From: Panicum virgatum
Taxonomy: Eukaryota; Streptophyta; Magnoliopsida; Poales; Poaceae
Assembly: GCF_016808335.1 (NCBI RefSeq)
Contig: NC_053147.1
Span: forward strand, 17,470,913-17,534,912
Direction of reading: 5' to 3'
DNA: 64,000 nucleotides
How positions within the stretch are numbered: the stretch's first letter is position 1; every line of letters begins with the position of its first letter. Positions 46,650 through 58,585 of the stretch are shown piece by piece. The notes beneath the pieces were generated by a model. It was not told the origin of the DNA and did no database searches. It was given only the letters and a program-made list of their open reading frames with translations. The position numbers and the translations under genes were made by a program.

Positions 46650-46806
46650 CAGAACTTACCTAAGATCAAACGTTTCATTGATGACATAGAAGGCTGAGGC
46701 TCTAGAAAAGCATTTAGAGTCATGATGGTGGGCAATGATATCATTTTTCTCACTGTCAGCTAGATATTCACCATTCGATACATCTATGATTCTGGAAGAA
46801 CGTTTT
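46650..46806 (-). other. Exon-like segment of unknown gene
   Basis: On the minus strand an acceptor (AGCTTTGCAG, about 46815-46806) opens a frame of about 49 codons that ends at a donor (GATCTTAGGTAAGT, about 46666-46653). The peptide contains RIIDVSNGEYLADSEKNDII and SKCFSRASAFYVINETFDL, balanced in composition and free of stops. I do not recognise the family. It could belong with the other minus-strand pieces up to 49.98 kb. Confidence 0.35.
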
Positions 46807-47053
46807 CTGCAAAGCTAAAAAATGTTGACAAATACTACTGTGCATCAAATATCTGTGTATTTTAATCTAAATACACAAACATAACATTATAAGTACATTC
46901 AGAGTGATATAGTTAAACAAGCAAGGCACATTGGACTTGTGCAAGCAGATGAAAACAAACAAGACGTGTTTGTGGTATTTTCTAGAGACATCTAGCATAG
47001 AAACGGGATGATTGCATTATGAGGGTAATCTTCAAAATTTATGAAGATACTAT

Positions 47054-47511
47054 TTATGAGTTTGTACCACTGCAAAGGACAAGTTTGTTATCTGCACAAA
47101 AAGGAGTGTCAATTGAGCCTGCTGTAATGAAATATACTGAAGGAACCAAGTTGCTTGGATTCTGAACATCAAAAGTGAAAAATCTGTGAGAAGCATACCA
47201 CAAAAAGATACAGGAACCACACCAAAAAGTTGGATCCACCTCTAGCTATCAGCATGCCAAAATAAATTACAGATATGCCAAAATAACAACAAATGTTAAT
47301 AGAGTACTGATTTCAAACACAAAGTTCAGTGCCGTATTTCAAATATAAGTGTAGAACAGCAAAATGTTCGACAACATCGTTTATGTGTTCCTCACATTTT
47401 TTATCATCTTTAAGTCGTACACAAAATATGTGCATTCCCCTAAATGGCCTGACCACTAAAAAAGGACGTACCCAGTGCCGTAGGCTCCCACTCATAAGAG
47501 AAAATTTATAG
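47054..47511 (-). other. Two further exon-like open segments, unknown
   Basis: 47511-47313 contains VVRPFRGMHIFCVRLKDDKK and VEHFAVLHLYLKYG. 47205-47054 (after an acceptor-like CTTCTCACAG) contains FDVQNPSNLVPSVYFITAGS. Both read like protein rather than random translation, but neither is long and the splice joins are not clear. Confidence 0.25.
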
Positions 47512-47831
47512 TGCAGTGGAATATATGTTGGTGAGGAGTTATGACATATTTGATAAGAAGTCTGAATGATATTACATCACATAAAGCTGCAGCATAAAGC
47601 TAAAAAAGATATGGTATAAACGCAGAAAATTCCCATGTTTGACATCCCCTCATCAACTAATAGGGAACCCATCCCAGGCTTCCAGATCCTATAAGTTTGG
47701 AAAATGGAAAGTTTATTTTATTGGTTAGCCTACTCTCACTTGACATCATTATTTTAGCAGTTTAATGTCATATACATCACTACATCAGTATGTGCAACAT
47801 TTTGAATATAATGAAGGGAGTAGGAACTTAC

Positions 47832-47927
47832 TAGTTCAGCAAGGTAATTCGCGCAAGACACATGACTAAACCAGTCACAGCATGGAATTACATATTCATC
47901 CGAATTTCTTTGTTCACGCAATGATCC
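47832..47927 (-). pseudogene. Polyprenol reductase-like exon fragment
   Basis: A phase-0 exon of 32 codons between an acceptor (CATGACAG, ending 47928) and a donor (GTAAGT at 47831-47826). The peptide contains [20 protein letters not shown] followed by YLAEL. This block matches the C-terminal signature of the steroid 5-alpha-reductase/polyprenol reductase family (E-Y-x-I-P-x-x-D-W-F ... S-C-x-x-Y-L-A-E) as I remember it. The conserved His in the IPHGDWF position is Cys here. The neighbouring family exons were not found within 1 kb on either side, so it is probably a gene fragment or a decayed copy. Confidence 0.5.
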
Positions 47928-47939
47928 CTGTCATGGTAG

Positions 47940-50425
47940 AAAAAATAAACAATGAAGTCCAAATGCATAATTAACTCTGCAAAATTGTCATTGAAGTTTG
48001 AACAGTTATTAATATCTAATAAGCTTCATCGTTACACTAAACATTTATCGTTTGCAGGTTCAACATTGCCATATTTTTTATACATATCCATTGCTGTTGT
48101 GTATTGTTCACATTTTTGTATATGCACAGAACCAGATTGCAAGTGGCAAGCTTGTCGTCGCTACCACACCCACCATGTAAAGATGCAAGAAGAATTTTTG
48201 TGGAATGGTGAACCTCTGCACTTCTGGAGAAGAGTTTTAAGTTTGAGCTTCTGAGAGTAGAAAAATTTTGATGTTCAAAATAACTGTTTGAGGAAAATTG
48301 ATGTTAAATCTTACTGCTGACATCATGCAGTATCAAATTTTTGTCATGGAACTAATTCAGCATGTGGTTTGAATATACCATATAGTCAAACTATCATACC
48401 AAACCTCAAAATTGACATAATAATCGCCTACTAGCTAGTTAACAGACGCTAATTACCATGTTTTAGAAGTGCATGTCTTAGAAGAGATCCCTAATTGACA
48501 GGTCACAAAGTGTAGAATGCAGCAAATTCTCGAATCTGAACTACATTAGGTTAAATTTTACCAGTTTTACACTGTTATTCAATAACAGTCAGGTTATAGC
48601 AGCTGGAGATCAGTAATTTACAAGGCAATACCACCAGTCACCAGATATCATCAAAGCAATCTAAATTTGCTTGAAATTCTATCATTTGATCTGCTATCCT
48701 GCAACCTCTAGCCTGCAACAACACAGCTATGTAGCATATAGGGGCATGGTGATCTACAGGTCAATTGGTCAAAAGGCACCACCTCTAACCAAACATGCAT
48801 GAGCTCCATTGATTTCCGACTACTCCAAAGTTCAGATGAAATTATACGAAGTTTTTCAGAAAAAGAACCTTATTTATCGACACTGTAAAATGGCTTCTAG
48901 AATTGAAAGCTAATCCACGATTAAGCTTGGACACTAAGGCACTTGACGTAAGCACCCTTTAAACCATCCACACTTCTAGCCGTTTCTAAAAGAATAAAAT
49001 GCATCGGTGGTCCTTAAATTTGTAAGGGTATATCACTTAAGTCCGCCAATTTTAAATTGCATTTCTGGATACATAAACTTGTTAAATTGCTCAGTACAGG
49101 TCCATACATATCCACATGTGCATGTAATGTTGACATGGCATGCTGACTGTACATCTCCCGTCTCATTTATCTCACTCTTCTCTCACTCTCTCCAATCCAA
49201 CCCCGCTCGGGCCGTGGGGCGGCCCTGTCAAATGGCGGGATCAACAAATGACCTACCAGGCAAGAGGAAGACCAAAGAAGGAAGATAGCATGGTGAAGGA
49301 AAAAGCTAAGAGCAAATATCTCAAATCTCATCATAATCCATGTTGGCAGCCTCAGAAACGTACAATCAATTTACCATGTCAGTGTTACGTGCATAGGTGG
49401 ATACAGATCTAGGGGGCCTACCCTAAGATTCGGCCCAAAGAGGTTCATTCTCTCATTTTTTTCATATTTGGTCCTATTTATTGCTAGTAGAAAAGTTACT
49501 AATTATTTTCTTATATATAGCAATTGATAATTGAATTGAGAAGGTGAAAAGTGAGAAATTATATCTTTATAAGATTAGATTGATATATTCACTATAATAT
49601 TCAATAATATCGTTTTATTGGACCACCCTAATCTGAAATTCTTTTTTTTAGATCAAACCTGAAATTCTAGATTCGCTACCGTGGATATATATATATGGAT
49701 CTGCTGTGAACAACTTAAAATTTTATGGATCTAAAAATGCATTTCCGGAGTCGATAGATCTAGTGCATTTTACTTTTTCTAAAACAAGCGATAACCAAGC
49801 GGAAATAACCGACTTAGCGTGAACATGAGGCGAAGCATGGGCAGTTCTGCCAGAAATCTTACCTCCTTGGACGAGGAGGAGGAGAAGGCCCTGAAGATGC
49901 CGCGCGAGGAGACGGCGCATAGCACTTGTTGGAGGAGTAGGCTGATCGTTGCATTTTATTAGGTTTTCTGCCACCATTGCGCAATGTCAATGTGCCAGTG
50001 TCAATTGTTTAAGTATTTGACCAACCATGAGCAGTCGCATACACAGATACACTGAACCACAGACATGTACTATGAGCTGTGTCAACCATTTTTATACTGT
50101 GGAATGTGAACAATGCAGATCCTCTGTAGTTTGCAATCCTCACCATAACTCACAAAAGCATCGCGTCAAGGGGTGGTAAAAGACCTTAAAATTTAACTTA
50201 AATTATATAAGGATCGGGATCTAGTCTTATACAATTTTGAACTAAAAAAATATAAATGTCAACTTGAAATGTGAAGAGGCCACTAGGGTTATGGCCCATT
50301 ACCACCCCTAATCGCATCTCATATGCCATTCTGCCGTATCACATCACATTTCTATGGCAACGTCTGAATCTCGTCAGCATATTTACATCATGTTTTCAGG
50401 GTTTGAATAGCACTTCTAGTTTGCA

Positions 50426-50464
<39 letters not shown>

Positions 50465-52530
50465 ATCCAAGGTTATTATACCTAAATGCATATTAACACA
50501 TACTCCATCCGATCCGCTCTTAAAACATTACAATTAATTAGGACAAACAGATTACTTTAGTTTTAGGAAACGTACAATTTACATCCTCAAAAAATCACAA
50601 AGTATGATTTTCAACATTCACTACAAAATTGGAAAACAGAGGCTATCCATCTGGACTTTTATGATTGTTTGAGTGTGTCAATCGGACTTTTCCCTTTAGT
50701 TTTAAACTTATTAGCTTGTCCTATAAACGATAAACGCGATGGCTTTCTTTATCTTTGATCTTTTGTTTGCAGGTAGAAACTACCAAGCTTCGGAGCTAGT
50801 GATCAGGTACAGCAAGTCAGCAACTAGTGCTACAAGTAAATGGCTTTGTGGCTGCCTCCACCTGAGAGTAAGCAAGCGAGCTGGCTGTTGTAAACTCTTT
50901 ATTGCAGCGATGGCCTGAACTTGGACATGTTTCTTGAAGCAAGTACAACAAGTGGTTGTAGGATACGCGTTTCTGTCGCGACCTCCATAGCGGGTAAAGC
51001 GCTGGTTTTTGCCGACCATCGGTAATTAAAAAGGAACAGCGTGTTTGGAACCGACCCAATTTGCACTAATCTAAGTTGATCTATGTACTATACTATAAAA
51101 GCGTCCTACACTCTCGTTTCAGGTTGAAGTGTTGAATCGATCCAATGCAAGAGCAGCACTAGCTAGACTTTCTGCATGCCACTTCATCAGAGTCAAGACA
51201 TGCTTTGAGGTCTCTATAGTGCCTGCAAATGTATGATGCAACAGATCGAAACTCTTTTCCTCTTGGTACAAAGATCATTTGATCAGCGTTTTAAGCAAAA
51301 TTTAGTGCCTGGAAGTTTGCTGAAACATCTGAACGCCCTTAGTGGCCATGCACAAACTGGCATGTTCAGTTGATAGAATTTTTATAATCCGCGCCTAGTC
51401 ATTCATATTAGAAAACACTTTTCGATTCAACCATCTAGTCAGTTGCCAAATGCTGAAGATAAGGACGTATATGTGCACCTGGCAAGATCCATGCCTTTTT
51501 TTTTCGCAATGGGCTGTGAATATCAAAACTCAGAATTTAAGAACGGGAGGCAGGTCATTTACAGCTCAGTGCTGCGAGTGCAAGTACCTTGAAGCTTCTC
51601 GTTTAATTGTGGTCCAGTGCTTGCTGCCACTGTACCTAGTTTTTTTTTTTGTTGAAAGTCGACCTGGTTGTACTGTCAGGTTATTACCTAATGGTTGCAC
51701 AGATTTTAATGATGCATTTTTTGTAGTTTAAGCTGCATTTTAATTGCTGCTTGGAAAACTAAAAAGTACCATGGGCAACTTGCCAACTTGATGATTTATT
51801 TACCAATTTGTAACTTGAAGTTGTAAGGAATCTATTCTTTCACTAATAAAAATAGCGAGGAATCTGGATGCTCGTTACTAGTTGAAAAAGAAGAGTACCA
51901 CTACCACCTGAAAAACTGGGAAGGCTATGTGTCAATGTGTATCAGTAGTGGCATTTCCAAACAGTATTCAAACGACTGAAAATTTGTAAATTGCAATGAT
52001 GCGCGTCATTTTTTCAGAGGAAGCATCCATCATTGCAATTTCATCTTCAGAATTAGTAGTATGTATATCTGCCTTGCTTGGTGGTGTTCACAAAGCTTTT
52101 CTTTTTGGCACATGCAAGTTGCTTTATCTGGATGTCAGTACAAACTCCACACCTTCAGATGGTTACAAATTCAGGATTGCTGGAACAGCTGTTTTGAAAG
52201 TGACTCTGAATGCAAGACAAAAGGTAGATACCAAAAGACAACTTTTCTTTTTTTTTTCCTGATCTTGCACTTCTATTTATAAAAAATTCACACGATAACA
52301 CCTAGCAGCACATCCTTGCCATTGTAGGACTTAGGAGTAACAACCACTAACACAACACAGGAGACGTTAAGGATGGGAACGTCAGTAGCTACCAGCTGAG
52401 AACTATCCCTATATACACCAAAGAATCGTCAATCCTAGTTCCTAAAACTCAAGAAACTGAAAGATCAAAGCAACACCACCACCTAGATTCAGTCAACGGC
52501 CACGAAGAACAGCAAACACCGAAGCAGCAG
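47940..52530. other. Mostly intergenic, no confident gene
   Basis: A possible first exon on the minus strand (about 49920-49862) reads MRRLLARHLQGLLLLLVQ and ends at GGTAAGATT; nothing supports it further. An (AT)n microsatellite lies at about 50429-50461. 52280-52531 is the 3' flank of RTFL copy 3. Confidence 0.4.
50429..50461. repeat. (AT)n microsatellite
   Basis: Uninterrupted AT dinucleotide run of about 16 units. Confidence 0.95.
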
Positions 52531-52531
52531 A

Positions 52532-52657
52532 TCAGTCATGGTAGCAGAGGAGCATGACGACGCATCGCCGGATGATGTAGAGCCTGGCCTTCTGCTCCCT
52601 CAGCACCCTGCTGAGTCCTCCTCCCCTGCGCTTCCCCTGGCTCCATGGCTTGTTCAT
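52532..52657 (-). CDS. RTFL: DVL/RTFL small peptide, copy 3 (intact)
   Basis: 41-residue peptide starting [14 protein letters not shown] and ending with the DVL/RTFL signature [17 protein letters not shown] before TGA at 52534-52532. Family members are plant peptides with a basic N-terminal part and this conserved C-terminal helix; over-expression reduces cell proliferation and shortens organs (family knowledge). An in-frame ATG at 52762 exists, but it lies only nine bases from the TATA box at 52778-52771, so ATG 52657 is chosen. It shares start, linker and promoter with copy 1. The LTR of element C begins at 52900, only about 120 bp upstream of the TATA box. Confidence 0.88.
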   Translation of the reverse strand: MNKPWSQGKRRGGGLSRVLREQKARLYIIRRCVVMLLCYHD

Positions 52658-52770
52658 CCTGGCCGAGTGAACAGAGGCTGCTGGGGACCTGCGAGCTGGA
52701 GGGCTCTGCGCCACTGCTGCTGGATCTGCTTCTTCTGCAATGGCGTGGTCAAGCGAGGGCATCTGGCAGG

Positions 52771-52778
52771 CTTATATA
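52771..52778 (-). promoter_or_regulatory. TATA box of RTFL copy 3
   Basis: TATATAAG on the minus strand, 114 bases before the chosen ATG. The same box is present at copy 1. Confidence 0.7.
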
Positions 52779-52899
52779 GGAGGCCAAGGCTTTCACATCT
52801 TTGCCGCCCATCGCCTCTACTTGTGCATACAATAAACAACACATTGGAAGGGGCATATACCCCTTCTTGGAAGTGGGAGGCTAGCTGCAGGGGCTAGGG

Positions 52900-55430
52900 T
52901 GTAACACCCTGCCTCACGGACAGTCCGCTTGGGGCGGCGGACGGTCCGCGACGCACTCTGTTTCACTTGCTCCGTGACCGAGGATCGTCGGTCGCCGCCA
53001 CGTGCCGGCCATCGAGCCTTCCCTGGCCATCCCGTACGCCGAATTGAATGCGAGCACATCCCTTCACCCACCCCGCGCCCAAGCCCTCGTTCTCTCTCTT
53101 GGTTCACCCCCCTCTCCCTCCCGACGCCATGGACGAAGCTTGAGCGCCTCCCGCTCACCGGCCGAATCCGCGCGCTGCCCTCCATGGATTTCAAATCCAC
53201 CGCACCCAAAGCTCAACCACCTTCCTAGCTTCCTTCTCAACCCCTCCAACCACCGCCACGACCTCCACCGCCACCGCCAGTTCGAATTTCGCCCAAATCC
53301 GACCTCACCGTGGAACTCCATCGCCCGGCCACCATTTCTTTCGTCCAAGAGCTCGAATCGACTGCAAGTAAGCCGCTAATGCTCATGCTCCCCTCGTTCC
53401 TCCACGTTCTAGTGGTTTCCACGCACGTTCTCGAAGAAGTCATTTTTACCGCCACGGGCCGCACGTCGCAGACTAGGTTTGGCTTGATCTCTTCGCGTGG
53501 GTCACCCATGCCCGTGTGCGCCTCTTCCAGTAGATGGTGTAATGCTAGCCTCGCCGTCGGTCGGGCCACCGTCGGCGGGAGCGGCGCACCACGGCGCCGC
53601 GCCAACCTCACTGGTGGCGGTGCGCGGTGTCAAAAGACAGGAGTCGCGGACGGTCCGCCTAGGAGGGCCGGACAGTCCGCAAGTCAGGTTAGATGTTGTC
53701 CAGAGAAGTTGTTGTCTCTGATGGTTTCACAGAATTGAACTGCGGACGGTCCACTATTGGAGAGCGGACAGTCCGCCGTAGAGTCTAGAATTTTGTCCAG
53801 AGACGTTGTCATCTCTGGTGGATTGGCAGAGTGAACTGTGGACGGTCCGCCAAGGGGGGCCGGACGGTCCGCCGGTAGGATTAGAAATTTGTCCAGAGAC
53901 GTCGCTGCCTCTGGTGGACTGGCATAGGTGTATTGCGGACAGTCCGCTAAGGGTGAGCGGACAGTTCGCCAGCCAGTATAGAAATTCTCCAGAAACATTG
54001 GTGGTTCTGGTGGGTCTGCCGAGTTGAACCGCGGACGGTCTGCCACTTGGGCGCGGACAGTCTGCAGTACATTTCATTTCGAAGTATAGTAGTTATATAG
54101 TTGGGTTGCACTCAATTATTTCATATGCATTCGTGTAGCATCCGCAGTTGAGAACGTTGTGTATGAGGTGATTGCGGCCCCACAGGAGCATCCGGAGCAA
54201 GCCCAAGAGGAGAGGCGTGAGAAATCGGCCCAAGGCCCGTCTGACCCCTGCTCTGAGCAGCAGCCCGAAGGCAAGCCCCGGTGCACAACCCATTATTTTT
54301 AAATTATGAAACCTTATTTATGTTTAGTACTTGTGCATTACGTTCAGGTATTGCTTGAAACCTTAGATGCATAACCCTTAGGTACCATGAGTTCTATACT
54401 AGTATAGGTCAGACGAAAGATGTGCTATGCTAGATAAGGTTCGGTAGAAGTCGAGTAATTTCCCATTACTCGCGAGATATAGGTTATTTTATATTTCTAT
54501 ATATGCGTTACTAATCTTGAAAGGAAAGGAAAAATAGAATTTGAGACCGGGCGGAGAAAAGTGTAGCTCCGTCTGTGTCGGTTAAGGACCGTACCATTGT
54601 CGGCCCTGCTGATCATGTTCGAATTGTACTAACCGCATACCAGGAGTAGGAGGTAGTCGAAACCGGTAAGCCTAGTACTGCCTCACTTCGAAAGTACAGG
54701 ACTCCTTCCCACCCCTTAGGGCAAGTCGAGTAGTCGCGGAGAATTGGGATGCATGTATTTACTTTTGATGGTCTCTCATTGAGCTCGACTGACTATACGC
54801 TGGTGGGGCGGTCCTGTAGTTTGAGACGGGGAGGAGAATGGTTGGCTCGTATAGTCCGACGGGGCATATGCGTGCCGTGTTGGTTAGGTCCACCTTGCAA
54901 GGTTAAATCGAATCGATTCGCCGTCAGTTGCTCTCGAACATGGGCACCTTGATCACTGCGTCACTGCGTAGTAACGAGTTGGAGTATGTATGACCTATGG
55001 TTATAATTACTTGGAATGTTATTATTTGTCTCACTGCGTAAAGTTCATCCGTCGGGACGCCGAGTGATGGGAGGTTGTGGAGCCAGACGCTTAGTTAGGG
55101 GACTCCTCAGTGGACACTTGTGGTAGTTGTAGGCCTTTTTCCTCTGTTCGAACCCGAATTTCAGTAATGCAAAGTTTGTAAATTATGTATGTATTCAAAC
55201 TTGATTTGTAAAACTTATGACAGAGTCTTGTGTATATTGCTATATTTTCAAATATGTGTCGTGCTTGTACCATCTGCGCTCACCTTCGCGTGGGACTATC
55301 GGTGTTGTTTCGATCGGGACGTGAACAGAGAAAGGACTGTCAAATTAAACCATTAACCTAATGCGCCCGATGTGTTCAAATGACGGCCATTACGCTTAAT
55401 TGAGAGTTTTAATTTGGCGGTTCCGTCACA
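52900..55430 (+). repeat. Left LTR of element C
   Basis: 2,531 bp from TGTAACACCCTGCC to CCGTCACA. It lacks about 247 bp that are present in the right LTR (62717-62963). Confidence 0.93.
53646..54070 (+). repeat. 96-bp tandem repeat with CGGACNGTCCG palindromes, left LTR
   Basis: Units start at 53646, 53742, 53838, 53935 and 54031, a period of 96-97. Each has two near-palindromic boxes (GCGGACGGTCCGC and CGGACAGTCCGC) about 22 bases apart, then a CCAGAGAC..GTCTCTGG-like inverted pair. The right LTR copy has unit starts at 61327, 61423, 61519, 61616 and 61712. Confidence 0.9.
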
Positions 55431-55432
55431 GC

Positions 55433-55444
55433 TGGTATCAGAGC
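55433..55444 (+). promoter_or_regulatory. Primer-binding site of element C (initiator tRNA-Met)
   Basis: TGGTATCAGAGC, two bases after the LTR end; a perfect match to the usual site. Confidence 0.93.
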
Positions 55445-55985
55445 CGAAATGCACCGAGGGTGGTACAGGCATGACTAAGGACCTATGTAGATGAAGTTCG
55501 GGTCGTAAGATTTTATAGGCGTGGCGTGAAGTGTTGCGGAAGTGTCGTCGGCCGGACCGGAGACACTGTCTGGTAGTTCAAAATGTGTTCAGCGGACAGT
55601 CCGGTAATGACACGCGGATGGTCCGCCGGCCGTTAAGGAAAATGTGCAGAACCATTTGAAACTGAGTTGGGTTGATATATTATGAAGCGGACAGTCCGCT
55701 GAATGGTAGCGGACGGTTCGGTGAACTGAAATCCTTTCAAAGCGGGCGGTCCGCCATATTGCACCGGACAGTCCACCATACGTTTTTTCGGCTGGACCAG
55801 GGCAGCCCTGTCAGACCGATTGAACTGAGCCGGTCGAACCGCCTGGCCCCGCCTGCAAGCATCACACAGAATTGTTTTGAAGCTCTATATTCTGCAATGT
55901 GCTATGTATAGAAAGATTTGTTACTATCGGGATTGTTTTAATTAATCTGGATGATGGAACTAATCTTGTCATGGTTAAATGCAGA
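55445..55985 (+). other. Leader of element C
   Basis: Non-coding leader between primer-binding site and gag. It has further CGGACAGTCCG and CGGACGGTCCG words at about 55590-55780, less regular than in the LTR. Confidence 0.6.
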
Positions 55986-57020
55986 ATGGCAGACGATGCT
56001 GCCGGAGCACCACCGGCACCTCCTAATTTGGCCCAGGACATTGCGGCCATGCTCACCGGACGCGATGAGCAGACGACACTTCTCCGGGAGATTGTGGAGC
56101 AGGGCAGAGCGCAGTGGCACGAGCATCACCATCAGCCAGCTGTCTCTGGATATGAGCAGTTCCTAAGCACCCAGCCGCCGCTGTTCCACAAAGCCGATGA
56201 GCCACTGGAAGCAGATAGCTGGCTCCGGACCATAGAGTCCAAATTCACCCTGCACCCGTACAATGATGGGGACAAGGCAGGATTTGCAGCCCAGCAGCTC
56301 AGGGGTCCCGCACGCACCTGGTGGGACAATCATGTGGCCATGTTTTCCGCCGGCACTCGGTTCACCTGGGCACAATTCAAGGAGGCTTTCAGGGCACATC
56401 ATATCCCTGCAGGGGTCATCCGCAGGAAGCTCACCAAGTTCTTGGCCCTGAAACAGGGTAACAACAGTGTCCTATAGTATGCCCAGGCCTTCAACAATTT
56501 ATCGCAGTATGCGGGCTATCTCATGGACACAGATGAGAAGAAGCAAGCTTGTTTCAGGCAGGGGCTTAGCATCAAGCTCCAGGATCGCCTGGCCATGGTT
56601 AAATTTGACACTTTCAGTGAGCTTGTCAATAGGGCTATCATTCAGGAAGATGCCCACTTGGCTCACAAGGCAGAGAAGAAGAGGAAGGCGCCGTCAGCGG
56701 GATCTTCGAGCAGCGCTCCTCAGAGATTCTGTCTGGTACAGTCGGGCCCACAGAGAGCCCCTTTTCAGCACCAGCCACAAACAGCAGTAGGGATACAAGC
56801 CCCCTCAATACGCACCGTCACAGGGGACAGCCAGGCCTCCTGTTCCTCAGCAGGGTAAGCAGAAGGTATGGGTGCAGCAGCCGGGGATGCGCTCCAATTT
56901 GTTTCCATGGTACAACTGCGGACAGCTTGGACACATTGCACGTAGTTGCCCCATGCCGCCGAAGCAAGGTCAGCAGTCCGGTCAACAAAATCAGAAGAAC
57001 AAAGTGATTCACTTCAAGCC
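55986..57020 (+). pseudogene. gag: gag of element C, broken
   Basis: Starts at ATG 55986 (MADDAAGAPPAPP). The capsid domain carries PLEADSWLRTIESKF, LRGPARTWWDN and FKEAFRAHHIPAGVIRRK, all typical of chromoviral Gag. An in-frame TAG at 56475-56477 replaces a codon that is Gln in the family. The frame continues to about 56858, and a +1 change near 56785 leads to the nucleocapsid. There the zinc knuckle (56908-56949) reads WYNCGQLGHIARSC, so its first Cys is Trp and the CCHC finger is incomplete. Confidence 0.87.
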
Positions 57021-57039
57021 GGGACAAGTGCACTACACC

Positions 57040-57655
57040 ACCCTTGAGGAGATTCCAGACGGAGCTCCAGTGATGACGGGTACATTTTCAGTTAATAATC
57101 ATCCCGTTGTGGTACTATTTGATTCTGGTGCATCCCACACATTTATTAGCAAGGATTGTGCAAGTAGACTTGGGTTGGAAGTGGAAAGTATGTCGAGGTC
57201 ATGCCATATTAATTCACTGGGGGGGATTAGTTACGAATCATATTGTCAGGCGAGTTCCTCTAAAGTTGCAAGGGAAGATTTTCCACACGTCCCTTATAAT
57301 TCTTCCAACTCAAAAGGTGGATATTATTTTGGGCATGAACTGGATGGAAGATCATGGAGTTCTTTTTGACACTCTTTCACAATATGTGCACATCAATTTT
57401 TCTCCTCATGGTTCTATGACTCTGCATCTTATGGACCATGGATCATTGACCCATGCGGTGAATCAGGTTGAGGGCAAAACTTTAGTTGACATACCGGTGG
57501 TATGTGAGTATCCGGATGTCTTTCTAGACGACTTGCCAGGCATGCCACTTGATCGCAATGTTGAATTTGCTATTAAATTGCAACCGGGAACGGCACCAAT
57601 TTTCCGAAGACCTTATCGGATGCCACCAAATGAACTAGCTGAGTTAAAGAAGTAG
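57040..57655 (+). pseudogene. Aspartic protease of element C, frameshifted
   Basis: The active-site motif VVVLFDSGASHTFIS is intact (catalytic Asp at 57121-57123). A frame change near 57210-57230 separates it from the rest, which goes on as GKIFHTSLIILPTQKVDIIL and GMNWMEDHGV. The linker to RT (PGTAPIFRRPYRMPPNELAE) follows and stops at TAG 57653-57655, in a position that is Gln in relatives. Confidence 0.85.
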
Positions 57656-58585
57656 CTGCAGAAATTGCTTGATAAGGGGTATATTCGTCCTAGCACTTCA
57701 CCTTGGGACTGTCCGGCGCTCTTTGTTAAGAAGAAAGATCAAAGCCTCAGATTGTGTGTGGACTATAGACTTCTGAATGCCGTTACAATCAAGAACAAAT
57801 ATCCCCTTCCAAAAATTGATATTTTGTTTGATCAGCTATTCGGGGCCAAGATATTTTCAAAAATTGATATCCGCTCTGGTTATCATCAGATAAAGATTAG
57901 AGCTGAGGATATTCCCAAGACGGCTTTCTCCACCAGATACGGGCTCTATGAATATCTGGTCATGTCGTTTGGGTTAACAAATGCCCCTGCTCACTTCATG
58001 TATCTCATGAACTCGGTATTCATGCCGGAGCTAAATAAGTTTGTCATGGTTTTCATTAACGACATTCTTATATATTCCAAGAATGAAGAGGAGTATGCAG
58101 AGCATCTTCGCATTGTGCTTCAGCGCCTGCGGGAGCACAAGCTATATGCCAAATTCAGTAAGTGTGATTTCTGGCTCACGGAGGTCCAATTCTTGAGGCA
58201 TATTATTTCAAAAGATGGAATTTCTGTTGATCCTAGCAAGATTCAGGATGTCCTGAATTGGAAGGCTCCTACCTCCGTTTCAGAGATCCGGAGTTTTCTT
58301 GGACTGGCAGGTTATTATCGCCGTTTTGTACCGGACTTCTCCAAAATTGCTAGGCCCATGACAGAATTGCTTAAGAAAGGGGTAAAGTTTGTTTGGGATG
58401 ACAAATGTGAACAGGCTTTCCAGACTTTGAGAAAGTTATTGACGTCGGCCCCTGTTTTGGCTCAGCCGGACATTACTCGACCTTTTGGTGTTTATTGTGA
58501 TGCATCAGGTACGAGTCTTGGCCGCGTTCTCATTCCTGCCTTTGGTTTAGCCAGATATTGCTCTGGCCTTGACATTTTTGTGTAA
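57656..58585 (+). pseudogene. pol: Reverse transcriptase of element C, catalytic Asp lost
   Basis: RT motifs in order: [57 protein letters not shown], and the catalytic box at 58052-58063, which reads FIND. The first of the two metal-binding Asp residues is Asn (AAC 58058-58060). [16 protein letters not shown] and the start of RNase H follow. The segment then runs into an 87-bp partial duplication and stops at 58583-58585. Confidence 0.9.

Noticed and set aside
48052..48254. Plus-strand open frame with a Cys/His-rich stretch
   Set aside because: Short, no splice or start support, no recognised family.
50780..51059. Two overlapping minus-strand open frames of about 80 codons
   Set aside because: No motif and no supporting signals; chance frames fit.
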